Of a stretch of 64,000 bases of DNA, positions 48,370-59,577 are shown one piece after another. The DNA is taken from NCBI GenBank assembly GCA_030770545.1, contig CM061106.1, positions 10,272,001 through 10,336,000 of the forward strand, read 5' to 3'. The position numbers and the translations under genes were made by a program. Under the pieces are notes generated by a model. It saw nothing but the letters and a program-made list of their open reading frames with translations. It searched no databases and was not told the DNA's origin. The stretch is from Macropodus opercularis. Lineage: Eukaryota; Chordata; Actinopteri; Anabantiformes; Osphronemidae. Position 1 is the first letter of the stretch, and each line of letters begins with the position of its first letter.

Positions 48370-48515
48370 CCCAGTTTAATATTTGTTACGTTACCTAGGT
48401 TCTAGCATGAATAAAATATTGGTTTGTGTTATTTGAAAGTGTTTTCGCTTTCATTTGATTCAAATTTCAAAAGCGTCCCAACTCTTCTGGAATCCGGGTT
48501 GTAGAGCGACAGGCT
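48370..48515. mobile_element. Probable dispersed DNA-element end
   Basis: The segment ends with cgtcccaactcttctggaat and ccgggttgta, a phrase I associate with non-autonomous fish DNA elements. Only one end is seen and no target duplication was found. Tentative. Confidence 0.3.
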
Positions 48516-49141
48516 TTACTTGAAACAACTCCGTCATCATCGCTCTGACTGTCTGAGTTATGCTTTTACATCCTGAGCTGCTTTAAGCATTTCACAGTGA
48601 ACTGGTTCATTGGGATGTGGAAGAGGCTGAAATTAGGGTTTAGTTCAGATTAACAACCATATGAATTCATACGCAGACATAAACCAGGAAACCAGTCGCT
48701 GATGAGCCTGGTTCTCTGTTAAAAAAACTAAAAACTCACATTTTAATCCTCCATCAGTCTTCAGTGATGTGAGCTGAGGCTCAAATGGTTCGATTGGATT
48801 CACTTTAACCTGTTCATACTGTGTAAGTGCAGTAATAACATCCACCAAATTAAACTTCATAAAACGTAGAATAACTTCCTGCTGAATGAACCTTCCTGAT
48901 GCTCTGTTTGTGGGTCAGTGTGTGTCTGTGGGCGAATTTCAAGTTTCAGTCACGTGTTGACAGTTTGATCCAGTCATTAGATAAAATGTCAATAAAACCA
49001 CAGCAGTTACAGGTTTGGATGATGAAACAGAAGCAGGTTAGTCTCTGATATTTCCTCCGTCTCCTCTGAAGCAGCTGATCCTCTTCCGCTGGTAACTACA
49101 GCAGATCGTCAGTAGCAGGAAGTGAAGCAGCTGCTGTCAAC
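48516..49141. other. Upstream region of the lectin gene
   Basis: This should contain the promoter and 5' UTR of the lectin gene that starts at 49142. I see no convincing TATA box close to a start site and no recognised regulatory site. A 71-codon minus-strand frame at 48860-48645 shows no domain. Confidence 0.4.
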
Positions 49142-51463
49142 ATGTCAGACATTTATGCCAAACCGGATTATTGCAGAAAACTGAGACACAACAGGGAGGT
49201 GGAAGATGGAGGAGAGTGGAAGGAAGCTGAGGTGGAAATCTACCAGAGTGTCGCAGACCTCGCAGAGAACCAGACGTGTTCACAGCCTCCTCAGCCAGGT
49301 GAGAACGGTCTCACAAAACACTTAGTTTAGCCTCCAGTCCGTTAGTCCAGCAGGAAGCAGGAGTCCTGTGACTGAGCCTTTCAAGCTGAACTCTTCTCTA
49401 TGAGCATCTACTGACCTGATGGAAAGCGATACCACCACGTTTGCTTCTGCTCTCTCTGCAGGACCAGATGCTCAGAACCGTCCTCCGGTCCACAAACCGT
49501 CTCTGAGAGCAGCCGTGTGTCTGGGAGCTCTGTGTCTGCTGCTGCTGGTGGGGACCGTCGTCCTGTCAGTACGACGTAAGGTTCCACAGCTCAGACTAAC
49601 TAACGTGATGCTTTATGAAAGTTGAGACCAGATGAGCAGCTCTGACCTAAAGTCTAAGTGCTCACCTCATAACTCCCGGACCGGGCCGAGCTGCAGGCTG
49701 GGACCCAGTCAACAGAACTTGGTTCAGTTCAGACACAAACAAAGAAAAGACAAACCAGAGTTTGTTTGTTGCTCAGAGACAGAGAAACTATAAATATCTA
49801 GAAATTCACACATCTCTCTTCCTGTGACAAACACGTCATCTGCTTTTTCCTGCTGTGTTCATTTAGAAGAGGAAGACAGATCTGACAGACGTGACTGAGG
49901 CCGGTCGAGGGTGTAAAGTCTCTGTAGTGTAGCTTCCTGCCTCAGACGGTGGACTTTCAAAGTAAAACAGAAACAAACTAACAGTGATCAGTCCACGTCA
50001 TGTGTAAGACAGACTGAAAGTCAGCTTTTATTAAGGCTGTTGAGTCAGAACATGAGCTTCAGCCTCAGATCCATGTGATGTTTCTGTGGGTGAGTTTGTC
50101 CAGAGGACAGACAGTGGCAGTAACAGCTGATCTCCAGCAGGTGAAGCCTCTCAGTCCCTGGAGGTGACGCCTCGTTTTCTCGCTGACTCTGATCTGGACA
50201 GAAGTGATTCCAGTGTGTTTGCATGAAGAGGGTTTGACCTCTGGTGAACTCAGCTGTCACCCAAACCCTGCTGTGCTTGAACTGAACTCAACTGTGCTTC
50301 ACTCCTGTAACGATGAAGAGTTGTTTCTGCTTTTTCATTTTGTTTCTGAGCAGATGTTTTAGTGACTTTGGAGAATGAGCAGCTGCAGAGCAGGTCCAAC
50401 AACCACAGTGAGTTACTGGTCAGTTACAAAGCGCTGAGTGAAAACCACAGTGAGTTACTGGTCAGTTACAAAACGCTGAGTGAGAACCACAGCGAGTTAC
50501 TGGTCAGTTACAAAACGCTGAGTGAAAACCACAGCAAGTTACTGGACGAAGTGAAGAAGCTGAAGCATCAGATCAATGGTGAGAAGATTTAAATCAACAT
50601 TTAACAAGTGTGGAGATGTTTTAGGTGGAGATTCCTGCTGTGAACAGTAACTAATGATGAATAATGAACTAATGTAACGACCATAAATATGCAAATGTGA
50701 AAATATACGATGGAAACTGTTTACAGAAGCAAAGCTTTGTCCTGGAGGATGGAAAAGATTTGGGTCAAGTCTTTATTTAAAGTGCTCTGAAAAGAAAAGT
50801 TGGTTTGAGAGCAGGAAAGATTGTCAGAACCGAGAATCCGACCTGGTGGTGATCAGCAGCCGAGAGGAGCAGGCGAGTGTGTTGCTGTGTTTTACTGTGT
50901 GTTGCTGTGTTTTACTGTGTGTTGCTGTGTTTTACTGTGTTTTGTGTGTTTTTCTGTGTTTTGCTGTGTTTTACTGTGTTTTGTGTGTTTTACTGTGTTT
51001 TGTGTGTTTTACTGTGTGAATTTATTAACGATCACCGTCTCCTGTCGTCTCTTAGGACTTTGTCACCAGCCTGAGTGTGAATGAACAGTTCTGGATCGGT
51101 CTGAAGGGAGAATGGAACCAACCAGGATTTAAGTATGAGTGGACCTGGGTGGACGGATCAGCACTGACACAGACGTGAGACACTTTCATTTCTATGTCAC
51201 TTTCGTTATTTTTATTCTCATGACGCTTTTCAGCTCAAGGTTCATAAACAGGATAAATGAAAACATTTCAAGAGACGATCTGTAAATATGCAGGATTTAA
51301 AACCGTTTATTTGTCCCTCAGGTTCAGTTCGACAGGATACATTGAAGAGTGCGATGTTTGGTGTTATGTAGTTTACTGTGATCGAGATGGGACATGGACA
51401 GGTGGATATGACACATCTACCAGAAACTGGATGTGTGAGAAGCCGATTGACATTGTTACCTGA
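49142..51463 (+). CDS. C-type lectin-like type II receptor (CD209/KLR-like)
   Basis: Six exons join in frame to a 300-residue protein: 49142-49298, 49462-49575, 50354-50578, 50727-50872, 51056-51174, 51322-51463. Residues 1-52 are cytoplasmic with acidic/tyrosine motifs (SDIYAKP, EVEIYQSV). About 69-89 is the membrane segment, 91-165 a stalk of 14-residue repeats (NHSELLVSYKTLSE), and 170-297 a C-type lectin domain (LCPGGWKRF, EEQDFVTSLSVNEQFWIGLK, NWMCEKP). Such proteins are leucocyte surface receptors. The Ca-dependent sugar motifs (EPN/QPD and WND) are absent: the loop is shortened after WTWVDGSALTQT, and WTG stands at the WND position. A protein ligand or sugar-independent binding is therefore likelier; that is inference. 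Intron 4 begins with GC (cag|gcgagt). The start ATG fits teleost relatives, which begin with a similar MSDIYAKP. Confidence 0.85.
50397..50560 (+). repeat. 42-bp tandem repeats in the lectin stalk exon
   Basis: Nearly four copies of a 42-bp unit encode 14-residue repeats beginning NHSELL, the last one diverged (NHSKLLDEVKKL). Because 42 is a multiple of 3, unit gain or loss changes stalk length without changing frame. Confidence 0.9.
50873..51025 (+). repeat. Minisatellite in lectin intron 4
   Basis: Immediately after the GC donor, gtgttgctgtgttttactgt repeats with a period near 21 bp, then shortens to tgttttgtgtgttttac variants. The G/T-rich tract makes up most of the 183-bp intron. Confidence 0.85.
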
Positions 51464-51499
51464 TGACAAACGTGTGTAGTGTTGACACGACGTCTATTA

Positions 51500-51505
51500 A
51501 ATAAA
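51500..51505 (+). other. Poly(A) signal of the lectin gene
   Basis: AATAAA lies 37 bp after the TGA stop. No other hexamer is closer, so the 3' UTR is probably very short (about 50-60 nt). Confidence 0.6.
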
Positions 51506-51765
51506 CACGACTGAATAAATGCTCATGAGCCGTTTGTTCGCTGTGGGAGGAGTCAACCTCGACTTCACTTCAGTCGACCTTCACATCCCAGCAGGTGACG
51601 AGCAGGTGAGTCCGGTGATGAGAGGCAGGAGCCCTGACATCTACAGGGAACAGCAGCGCTTCAACACAGAACCAACAACACAGCTGCAGTGTGAAAACGC
51701 CTCTGAGTGTGTTTGTAGTGAGCCGTGAGGCAGGAAGTGAAACTTGCATGTGAGCGGAGCTGATG

Positions 51766-51782
51766 GTGTGTGTGTGTGTGTG
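51766..51782. repeat. (GT)n microsatellite
   Basis: Eight to nine GT units lie downstream of the lectin gene. Confidence 0.8.
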
Positions 51783-53477
51783 TAATTTGGTGTTTCAGTA
51801 AATATTAGTTGTGTGTTGTGAGTGTCTCTGGTCTTTAGAATACTGTGGCTTAGTTTCTTCTCTCTGCTTCTGGTGTCCATGTTATGGGATCAGAAGCAGA
51901 GAGCAGAGTATCGGTCGGTGGTGCTGTCGTATCAGCGTCGTTTGATCCAACTACAGTAGAAACTAATCGTTTCTTTAACCTCATCGTTGCCTCTTGGTTT
52001 CAGGCTGTTTCCCTGCTTTGCTGTAGTTTGGCCATAATGTCTGCTGAGATGTTCTGTGACGTCATGTGTGGATGTGCTCGTCACTCTGGGTGTGAACGCT
52101 GTGCTCTGGTCTCTGCACTCAACTGTTCAGGCTTAGTTTAGTGGCGAGTGGCTGCTTCCTCTGTAAACACGGCTGCTGTGTAGGAGAGAGGTTAACAGCA
52201 GCACCATCAACCTGTCTCATCTAATGAATGTGTGACATCGATCCAACTCATGCTTTTTCTATGCCGCTAACATGGATCAACCACTTCTGAACCTACAGAA
52301 TCTGAAGAACCTTCACAAGCTTCATACATTTAGTTCTAAACACACAGAAGAAACTCAAACATAGCATAAGTAGATCTGCAGCGGTTATTAAACGTTGGAC
52401 AGAAATCTCTGGCTGTGGACCCGCAGGTTTTTAGATCTGTTAGAACCAAGGACTGATCCAGTCACATTTAGCCTCATGTGCACGTGGTTGTTATTATTTA
52501 AGTGGATCTTGCTTTGGTGGTAATCGTCCACGTTCCTACATCAGCTGTAGCTTCCTCGTGTTCACTGCGACGTGATGTGTATCTTTGCCATCACGAGCCC
52601 AGTGTCTACGTGTCCACATACGTAACAGCCTCCGTCTCTCCCTGCTCTGCTTCCTCTGCCTCCTCCTCCCATCTGACCTCGACCTCTGACCTCGTCTCTG
52701 TCCATGTTCTCTGTCTTGGTGCCAGTAGGCGCCGTCTGAGTCAGAGCCTCCTCTGCAGCCAACACTTCAGTCTTAGCCTGTCTGTGGTTTGCTGTTCAGC
52801 ACGTCTGGCCTGTTCTAGACCAGCAGTGAGTCTCTGAGTAATGAACTACATGTTGTAGTTGTAGTTGTTGTTCATACAGACGCACTAGGTGCATTATCTG
52901 GTGCCCGTGTTCTACTTGACGGTGGCTGATGGACTAAAGGCTCTAAGTTCACCGTGGTCCATCTTAACTCAGCTGTTGGTACAGGCTGCAGTCGGTCGAG
53001 TCACGGTTGACGTCGGTCCCTGCATCTTCCTCTTCGAGACGCCTCAGGTAGATTCTGGGCTGTAACAGGACTTCGGTCTGCGACGAAGAGGAGCAGGGAG
53101 AGAGCGACCTGGAGCAGGTAAGTACAGCAGGTAAGAGGCACCGTGTGGATGCTGAGGACGGCCTCGGGGAACCTCAGCCATCGACTTCGATGGGCCTCAG
53201 ATGCTCTACACCCTGGACGCGCTGGACGGTTCTTCACCACTCAGGCTGGACTGATGACAGCGACTCTGACTACTTGAGCTGTCAGGCGAATCTTGGCCTG
53301 GGAAGTTGAAGCGTGAGAGACCTGGAGAAGGTTCCTGCTGCTGCGACAGCACATCCACCAGTGTCTATAAGGTCTAGAGAATATGGTCCCTCTGAAACAG
53401 AGAAGAGCAGGTTAGAGGTTGGTGGTGAAGAGGCAGGACCCAGATCCTTTATGTCCTGCAGGCGCTGGACTTGTTTT
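51783..53477. other. No recognised gene
   Basis: Short open frames at 51884-52141 and 52502-52837 (+) and at 53240-53001 (-) show no domain or splice structure. The stretch is moderately GC-rich and pyrimidine-rich in places. I see no RNA gene or named repeat. Confidence 0.45.
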
Positions 53478-54192
53478 ATCTAGAGTTAAGTCAAGTTACA
53501 ATAGGTTAAGTTAAGATAAGTTACAGTAGGTTAAGTAAAGTCAGAGGTGCCCACACTTTTTCAGCGTGTGAGCTTCTTATAAATTGACTATGTCAAAATG
53601 ATCTATCTACTCTAAAAATGCAAAACATATTTATTTATAAATATATTGAGTATTCTTTATTTGTACAATATATGTTGCATTATTGCATGAACCCATATTG
53701 AATCAACCTCAGCATCATCAAGGTAGCACATGAATGTAACGACTGGCTCCAGTAAAACAACGTCTTGAAAGCAAACTGAGCTGATCATACTGATCATGTT
53801 TTTGTCTTTTCCTTGCAGCTCTACGTTAAGGTCATTCAACATGTTGGTCAGATTGGTTAAAAATGCTAAGTCTAGCAGCCACTGATCGTCATTAAGTTGG
53901 TTGTATTCTGCATGTTTAGCTACACGGAAAAACTCCTTAATCTCCTGATAGAACGCTCGAAATCTTTGCAGGAATTTCCCTCGACTAAGTCATCTCACGT
54001 CAGTGTGTAGCAACAACTCAGAGTGGTCGCAATCAGACTCCTCCAAGTGCGCACGAAGTCGCCGTCTTTGAAGACATCTGCCACGAATGCAACAGGCATC
54101 TTTGTTGCCACATCCATTATCTCTTTCTGGCTGTCAAGTTACAGTAGGTTAAGTTAAGTCAAGTTACAGTAGGTTAAGTTAAGTTACAATAG
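53478..54192. repeat. Broken 20-bp tandem repeat around a hAT relic
   Basis: Copies of aagttacagtaggttaagtt occupy 53478-53541 and again 54134-54192. The sequence between them is a transposon remnant, so the repeat array was split by insertion or fused around it. Confidence 0.7.
53542..54130 (-). mobile_element. Second hAT transposon remnant
   Basis: It starts at 53542 with CAGAGGTGCCCACAC, a hAT-type terminus. On the minus strand, pieces of a hAT transposase are readable (MLNDLNVELQGKDKNMISMI; VATKMPVAFVADVFKD upstream), resembling the LNTLNLKLQGKG segment of that family. Stops and frame breaks occur throughout, and the other terminus is missing. It belongs to a different hAT lineage from the 46-kb element. 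Confidence 0.55.
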
Positions 54193-55500
54193 GGCAGCAC
54201 ACGGAGGCCAGTCGTGAATAGCTGGAACAGACTTTCAGCCAATCAAATTGCAGCATTTCTCCCTCTCTCCAGGGTCCTGAACTGCTCCCTGAATCCCAGT
54301 TCGAATCCCAGTCAAGGCAAAGTTTGTGTGACATGATTAAAGATAATTGATGAGTTCTAATGTTTTAACAGCTTATTTGGTGTAAATTTACACTAAATGT
54401 AATAGTTTTCCCTTGTTATGATTAGTAGCAGTACTATTAGCATGTCAAATACACCATTCACTTATAAGGAGACTTAGAGATAATATTCATGTAAACTGTT
54501 TAATGAACATAATCAAAGTTACACACGTACATGAAAGCAATACAATATTAATACAATATTACAATATTAAACATAAATGAGTAAACTACGCGTCTCATTG
54601 TTTTTTCTTCCCATGTTATAGAAAGTGGAGCCAGAAACTCTTTCCAGGTCATGTCCCTCTTCATGCCTTTTTCATTATAAAATGATAAGACGAGGCAGTG
54701 AAGGAATGTAAATAGTTAAAAGCTTAGATGCAGGATGCAGGCAGAAAACAGAACAAGCTAAATTAAAGTTTAGTTTCACGTCAAGTTCAGAGAGAGTAGT
54801 AGCATCCAGTCACAGGCCATTAACAGTATGTGGAGAACAGCATGTTAGGAAAAGAGCAGACGAGTTGCATGTAAGTGAAACATGCCCGAATAAGGACAAC
54901 TGGGTGAATGTGTGTAGAAGGAAATGAGCTTAAATCCACAGAACACGGGGCCGAGCAGCAACGGAGCATCTGTGACCACCAATAAGGCACCGAGGGGACG
55001 TAGAGCATCCATGGAGACGAACGGGAAACGTCATCAGGATCCTGTTTCACTGAAAGATGCTCTGTTTAGTATAAAACTGTGGGTCGAGGGACAGACAGCG
55101 TCAGACTTCGTGCTCTGACTATATGCTGTATGGAACAGAGACAGACTGACCCAGGCCTGTACAATTATTATTCTTCAAGTGTGAAGTAAAAGTCAGATTG
55201 AATTCATCAGCAGTTTCTCCTCATCATTAAACGAACGTGCAGAGCTGGGATGTTGAGCGCAGCTTGACAGCAGTAAATGTATTTTCCTGGAATTCCAGGA
55301 AAGCCGGTGTGAATGTGGAGGCTGTTTGGGCCTGTTTCAGTTCCATGTTACAAAAGCGACACTTGTGTCCTGTGGACCGAGGCTCAGTTCTTTTTCTCTG
55401 GGGGCAAATGGAGATTGCTGGTCTAGTAAAATTACAAGAAGAGTGTGAGACTTGAGTTTACCTCTTTAACATGTGCACAACCAAATCAACTATTTTAACA
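54193..55500. other. No recognised gene
   Basis: AT-rich sequence. A tRNA B-box-like gttcgaatccc at 54299 has no cloverleaf or A box upstream, so I do not call a tRNA. A frame after an acceptor-like ctctttgcag at 55521 (MEAAAEVDQSLQTSLEK) is unremarkable. Confidence 0.4.
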
Positions 55501-55799
55501 CTTGCTTTGCTCTCTTTGCAGATGGAGGCTGCAGCAGAGGTTGACCAGTCACTGCAGACATCTCTGGAGAAGAATGTGTCTCTACAAACCCAGAAAGTTT
55601 TATTAATTACAACAAAACAGAGAAACATGGATGACGTTTGGCCCTTGGCCTGTAGTTATGACCAAAAGCTGCACAGCAGAACAATGCTGGCCCATTTATA
55701 TTTGTATTTATTTATATTTATGCTTCTAGCCAAATGTTTTGTTTGTGTGACCAGAATGTACAATATTGTCCATTAAAGAAATATGTTTTGAAACGCAAC

Positions 55800-57410
55800 T
55801 ACTCACCTGGTTCTTCTGGCACAAGAAACTCGAACTGTTTCAGAAGTGGCACAGACGTCTTTTCAGGTGGACTGACTGGAGTGAAAGAGTTAAAAAATAT
55901 AATTAATCAATGGTTTATCTGTAACACATGAATAGGACACTGACATTTCAATAAATGAGCTAAAAAGTAGAATAAAATACATTAATAACATTTACATTTT
56001 AATATTAAATGAATTAATATTTAATTGTGACAAATATTACAATTAAATGTGAGCAGGGAAAGTAACGTGGGACACAGCAAACACATGTCATCACGTGTTA
56101 GTATTCAAAGCAGTTCACACTTCATCATTTCAACCACATAAGGAGATTAATACTCACCCCCATGAAGCGATGAACTGATTCATAGTCACTAGGACGACAA
56201 ACAGAACCAGAAGATAGAACTCATGCTTCGGTGGGAGAGCAGCTCATTATCCCAGAGATGACGATTCGTTAAACGTATTTTATCTTTCTTCTCTTGAAGC
56301 CTTTGATTGTCTGGGGGTTACAGGTGCAGCAGCAACACCAGCAGCAGCGAAGTTGAAACAAGTAACAAGTAACTGTAATTTTCAAAATTAAAATAAATGT
56401 TGACTTACTGTTGTGTGAAGATTATTTTGAGGGAGAAGTACTGAGCGTAGCTCTCTCCAGCTCTTCGTCCTTATCCATCTCTGTGACACAGACAGACATT
56501 TAGCTGTGACGTCTTTGTGTACTCAAATATTTTGTACTTCTACCAGAGAAAATAGAAATGATATCATTTTAAAAACTCAAGACCCACCTGTGGCTTCCTT
56601 GGGATCATGTGAAGGATGTGTCATCACTGAGGCGTGTGCTGCTTGTTTTGCAAGTATTGCTGCAGCTTGTGCATCTTTGTTCCAGGACCACAGCTTTTAC
56701 TAAGCATGAGGCCACGTAGCCATCATTCCTGCTGTCCCAGATGTTTCGCCAGGTGTGTTTGGCACAGGAACCAAAACCAACTGGCTGGTCATCCATTGCA
56801 TCCCCTCCTCTCTGACGCACCACAGCAAGGACATTTAGCTGCAGACAAACGGTTTGTTTGTGCATTTTACCTGTTGGGATAGTAAATACTTTAATATACA
56901 CATGGATATGTAATAATTACAACACGGTGATGCGTGTGGTGTCACTGGGTAACATCAATATCAACACTAGTCCTTTTATGCTTTTTCTAATGTGACGATC
57001 TGACTGTTTCCTTCACATAGTCTGCTAAACTATAATAATGCAGCAAAAGAACATAACAGACACATGGATGGAGAAAACTGATTTAATTTTCAAAGGTTGA
57101 ACCCTGTCGCTCTAAGGCTTTCACATAATAAACCACAGGAGCAAAGACAAAGGGTTTGATGCATTTCAAACACCTACACACGTTTACAACTAAGCCCTCT
57201 GCGGTGCTTCCACGTCACCGTGATAAACGCTGAACGACAAAGATGAAACACGCTGCACAACGCGCAGCCGCAGTAAAACAACCGACCGATCGCCGGTTCC
57301 CCCTGAATCCGCGGCGTTAACTTCAAACTTTGCGGTGTTACCGGACGCAGGTCGTCTCTTCTCCTGCAGTCGCAGCTGAAAAGGCGACATCACAACCGGT
57401 TTGTACAGAA
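55800..57410 (-). other. Unrecognised exon-like segments on the minus strand
   Basis: Several segments look like exons. Near 57390 an ATG follows GC-rich, CpG-bearing sequence (MSPFQLRLQEKRRPASG). 56880-56588 encodes VVRQRGGDAMDDQPVGFGSC then KHTWRNIWDSRNDGY, shifts frame, and ends at a gt donor after HPSHDPKEAT. 56479-56421, after a tgtcacag acceptor, encodes MDKDEELERATLSTSPSK with a stop. About 55878-55812 is flanked by ttcactccag and ccag|gtgagt and encodes SPPEKTSVPLLKQFEFLVPE. The middle pair resembles a coding family I have seen in fish but cannot name. I cannot join all segments in one frame. It may be a decayed gene or a domesticated element. Confidence 0.3.
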
Positions 57411-59505
57411 ACGGCGCGACAGCAAAACTAGTGGATGAAAGTATATCTCATCCATATGGTTTAGTGGTTTAGCACTAGCATTGAAATGAATGGAAACCGG
57501 TTTAGGGCGTTTTAGCTAAACAACCCTCGGCAACAATACATGACACAAGTTGCACCTGCTCATTAAAGCTTGTCCACACACAGCAAGACTGACATTTACA
57601 ATCAGAAAACTCATTTACTAACCTCAAAAAGAACCTAATAAGACAAGAGTTAAAGCAAAGCATCACTAGAAGGTACGTATGAGGCAGGATTCAAACCTGG
57701 ATATAGAAAACCTAATGGATCGTCTGATTTCTCTGATCCTCTGGTTCCATTAGCACAGATTCATCACGTGTTGCAAACACAACTGACGCTAAAGTCGTTT
57801 TCCCTGGTAGGAATCTAACCTGGGCTGTGATATCAGCTCACAGATTCTATTTGTGCAGAAACCTTGTTTCTACTTGTTTTTGTATTGTATTGGCATGAAG
57901 ACCACTGGTTTTCCATAATCCAGTTACGCAGTTACATGTCAGAGAGGTTGGTCTAGTGTAGGAGAAATCTACCTGGAGAAACAGGGTTTGTCTGATCCCC
58001 TGGTTCCATTAGAGGAAACAGGTTTGATCTTTTCATAATAATTGACAAACCAGCCTAAAACTGACTTTAATCTGTTTCCTTGACTGCAGGCAAACACACG
58101 TTTGTCACCTGCTGACAAACTGCTTGAGATAATGTAAAGTACACAAATATTCAAACTAGAAACAGTGATTCTACCTGGTGTTTCCTCTTCAGGTGAAGAA
58201 GTGTGAGTCTCTGCTTTGCCTCGGTTCCTGCAGAACTACTTGACCTCCGATGTCCAGGTTCTCACAGTGTTGACTGGAAAATGCAAAGTGACTGCACAGC
58301 GTCTGTACAGGTCAATGTTCCAGCCTGACGGCTGCTGTGTGGCTCAGGTCCAGTTCAAAGAGCTCACAGTTCATAAACTATCTCAGAGCTCCGTTAAGAG
58401 AAAGACATAGCTGGATAGTAATTAACAAGAGCATTGCAACCATAACAAGGCAAAATAGAGCAAACATGGTTTGACTGGATGTAGCTAATAAACGTGAGCT
58501 AGACATAACGTGATGAGGCTTAACATGACGACATGTTCACTAACAAATGTGAGCAAGGTAGCAAAGCTCCACTTAGAAGCAGGACATGGCTGTTAAGCTG
58601 TGTAGACATGAGCAGGTTACTATGACAAAGCAAAATCTCTGTATCACTTTTCATGTAATAAAAAGTGCTTCACTGATTAATAAAATTAAAATTATACACA
58701 AACCAGCAGTAAACATTTACTGCAACAGCAACGTCACTGATGTAATACAGACATAGAGCAAACTATATTCAAACGTACATGAATTAAAACAAACATAAAC
58801 TATATTCAAATGTTCATAAACTAAAAGAAACATAAACTATATTCAAACGTTCATAAACTAAAACGAACGTAAACTATATTTAAACTTACATAAACTATAT
58901 TCAAACTTACATAAACTATATTCAAACATACACAAATTAAAACGTACATAAACTATAATCAAACGTAAATAAACTATTTTTATGTTCATTTTCAGGATTG
59001 ATTTTATTTATGTATTAACCATTATATACTAATTTCAGAATAAAGAGTTTCTTCTTCAGCTAATTTGATGGATGTAGGATTATTGAGAGGAAGGAAGCGT
59101 CTGAGCTGCAGACTCGTCCTGTCACGTACTGGTTCTACAGTATAAATATATAAACATAGAAAAACAAGGAAATAGAAGCAGAGGGTGTTAATTCTAAATG
59201 AATTCTACAATTATCTTTGGCAAGTAAAGAGTAGTGTCGTTGTCAGAGATCTTCCATCTAAGAAGAATTCAAATTTCAGAATTCAGACACATCAATAAGG
59301 TTTGAGGGGGAACGTGTTGTCACAAACAGATACAAAGTGAGACACTAACAAAACATACAAACAAAAACAGGTGAAAACATTTCCAGATGATTCACACTAG
59401 TAAAGGTTTTGTCCTGTGAACCTGTGTTGCTTTTTTTAAACCTTCTCCAGATCTTTATCTTCAGTGTGAAACTGCTGATGCTGTGCTGTGGGATTTGACA
59501 AATGT
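57411..59505. other. No recognised gene; tandem repeat inside
   Basis: AT-rich. The word ctggttccattag occurs twice (about 57742 and 57999) in similar contexts. A tandem repeat lies at 58757-58975. The part near 59400-59505 is downstream of the zinc-finger stop and still contains a decayed finger remnant (HQQFHTEDK on the minus strand). Confidence 0.45.
58757..58975. repeat. AT-rich tandem repeat
   Basis: Irregular copies of cataaactatattcaaac with a spacing of roughly 20 to 40 bp. Low complexity; no coding potential. Confidence 0.75.
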
Positions 59506-59577
59506 TTATCCAGTGTGAATACGTTGCTGCTTTCTTAGATTGGAAGAGTAAGAAAACATTTTTGCACACTGATCACA
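59506..59577 (-). pseudogene. Decayed last zinc finger beyond the stop
   Basis: Directly after the TGA (59580-59578), in the same frame, the minus strand encodes another finger: CDQCAKMFSYSSNLRKQQRI then HTG and TAA. The first zinc-binding His of the H-x3-H pair is Gln. In the other fingers the codon after the PH of the linker is TGG (Trp) or CGG; here it is TGA. The array was probably longer and was cut by this nonsense change. Confidence 0.75.

Noticed and set aside
50821..51084. Cys/Val/Phe-rich frames of 65-87 codons
   Set aside because: They read through the G/T minisatellite of lectin intron 4; the true exons 4 and 5 use another frame.
54285..54320. tRNA-like B box gttcgaatccc
   Set aside because: No A box or cloverleaf arms can be drawn upstream; at most a tRNA-derived SINE trace.
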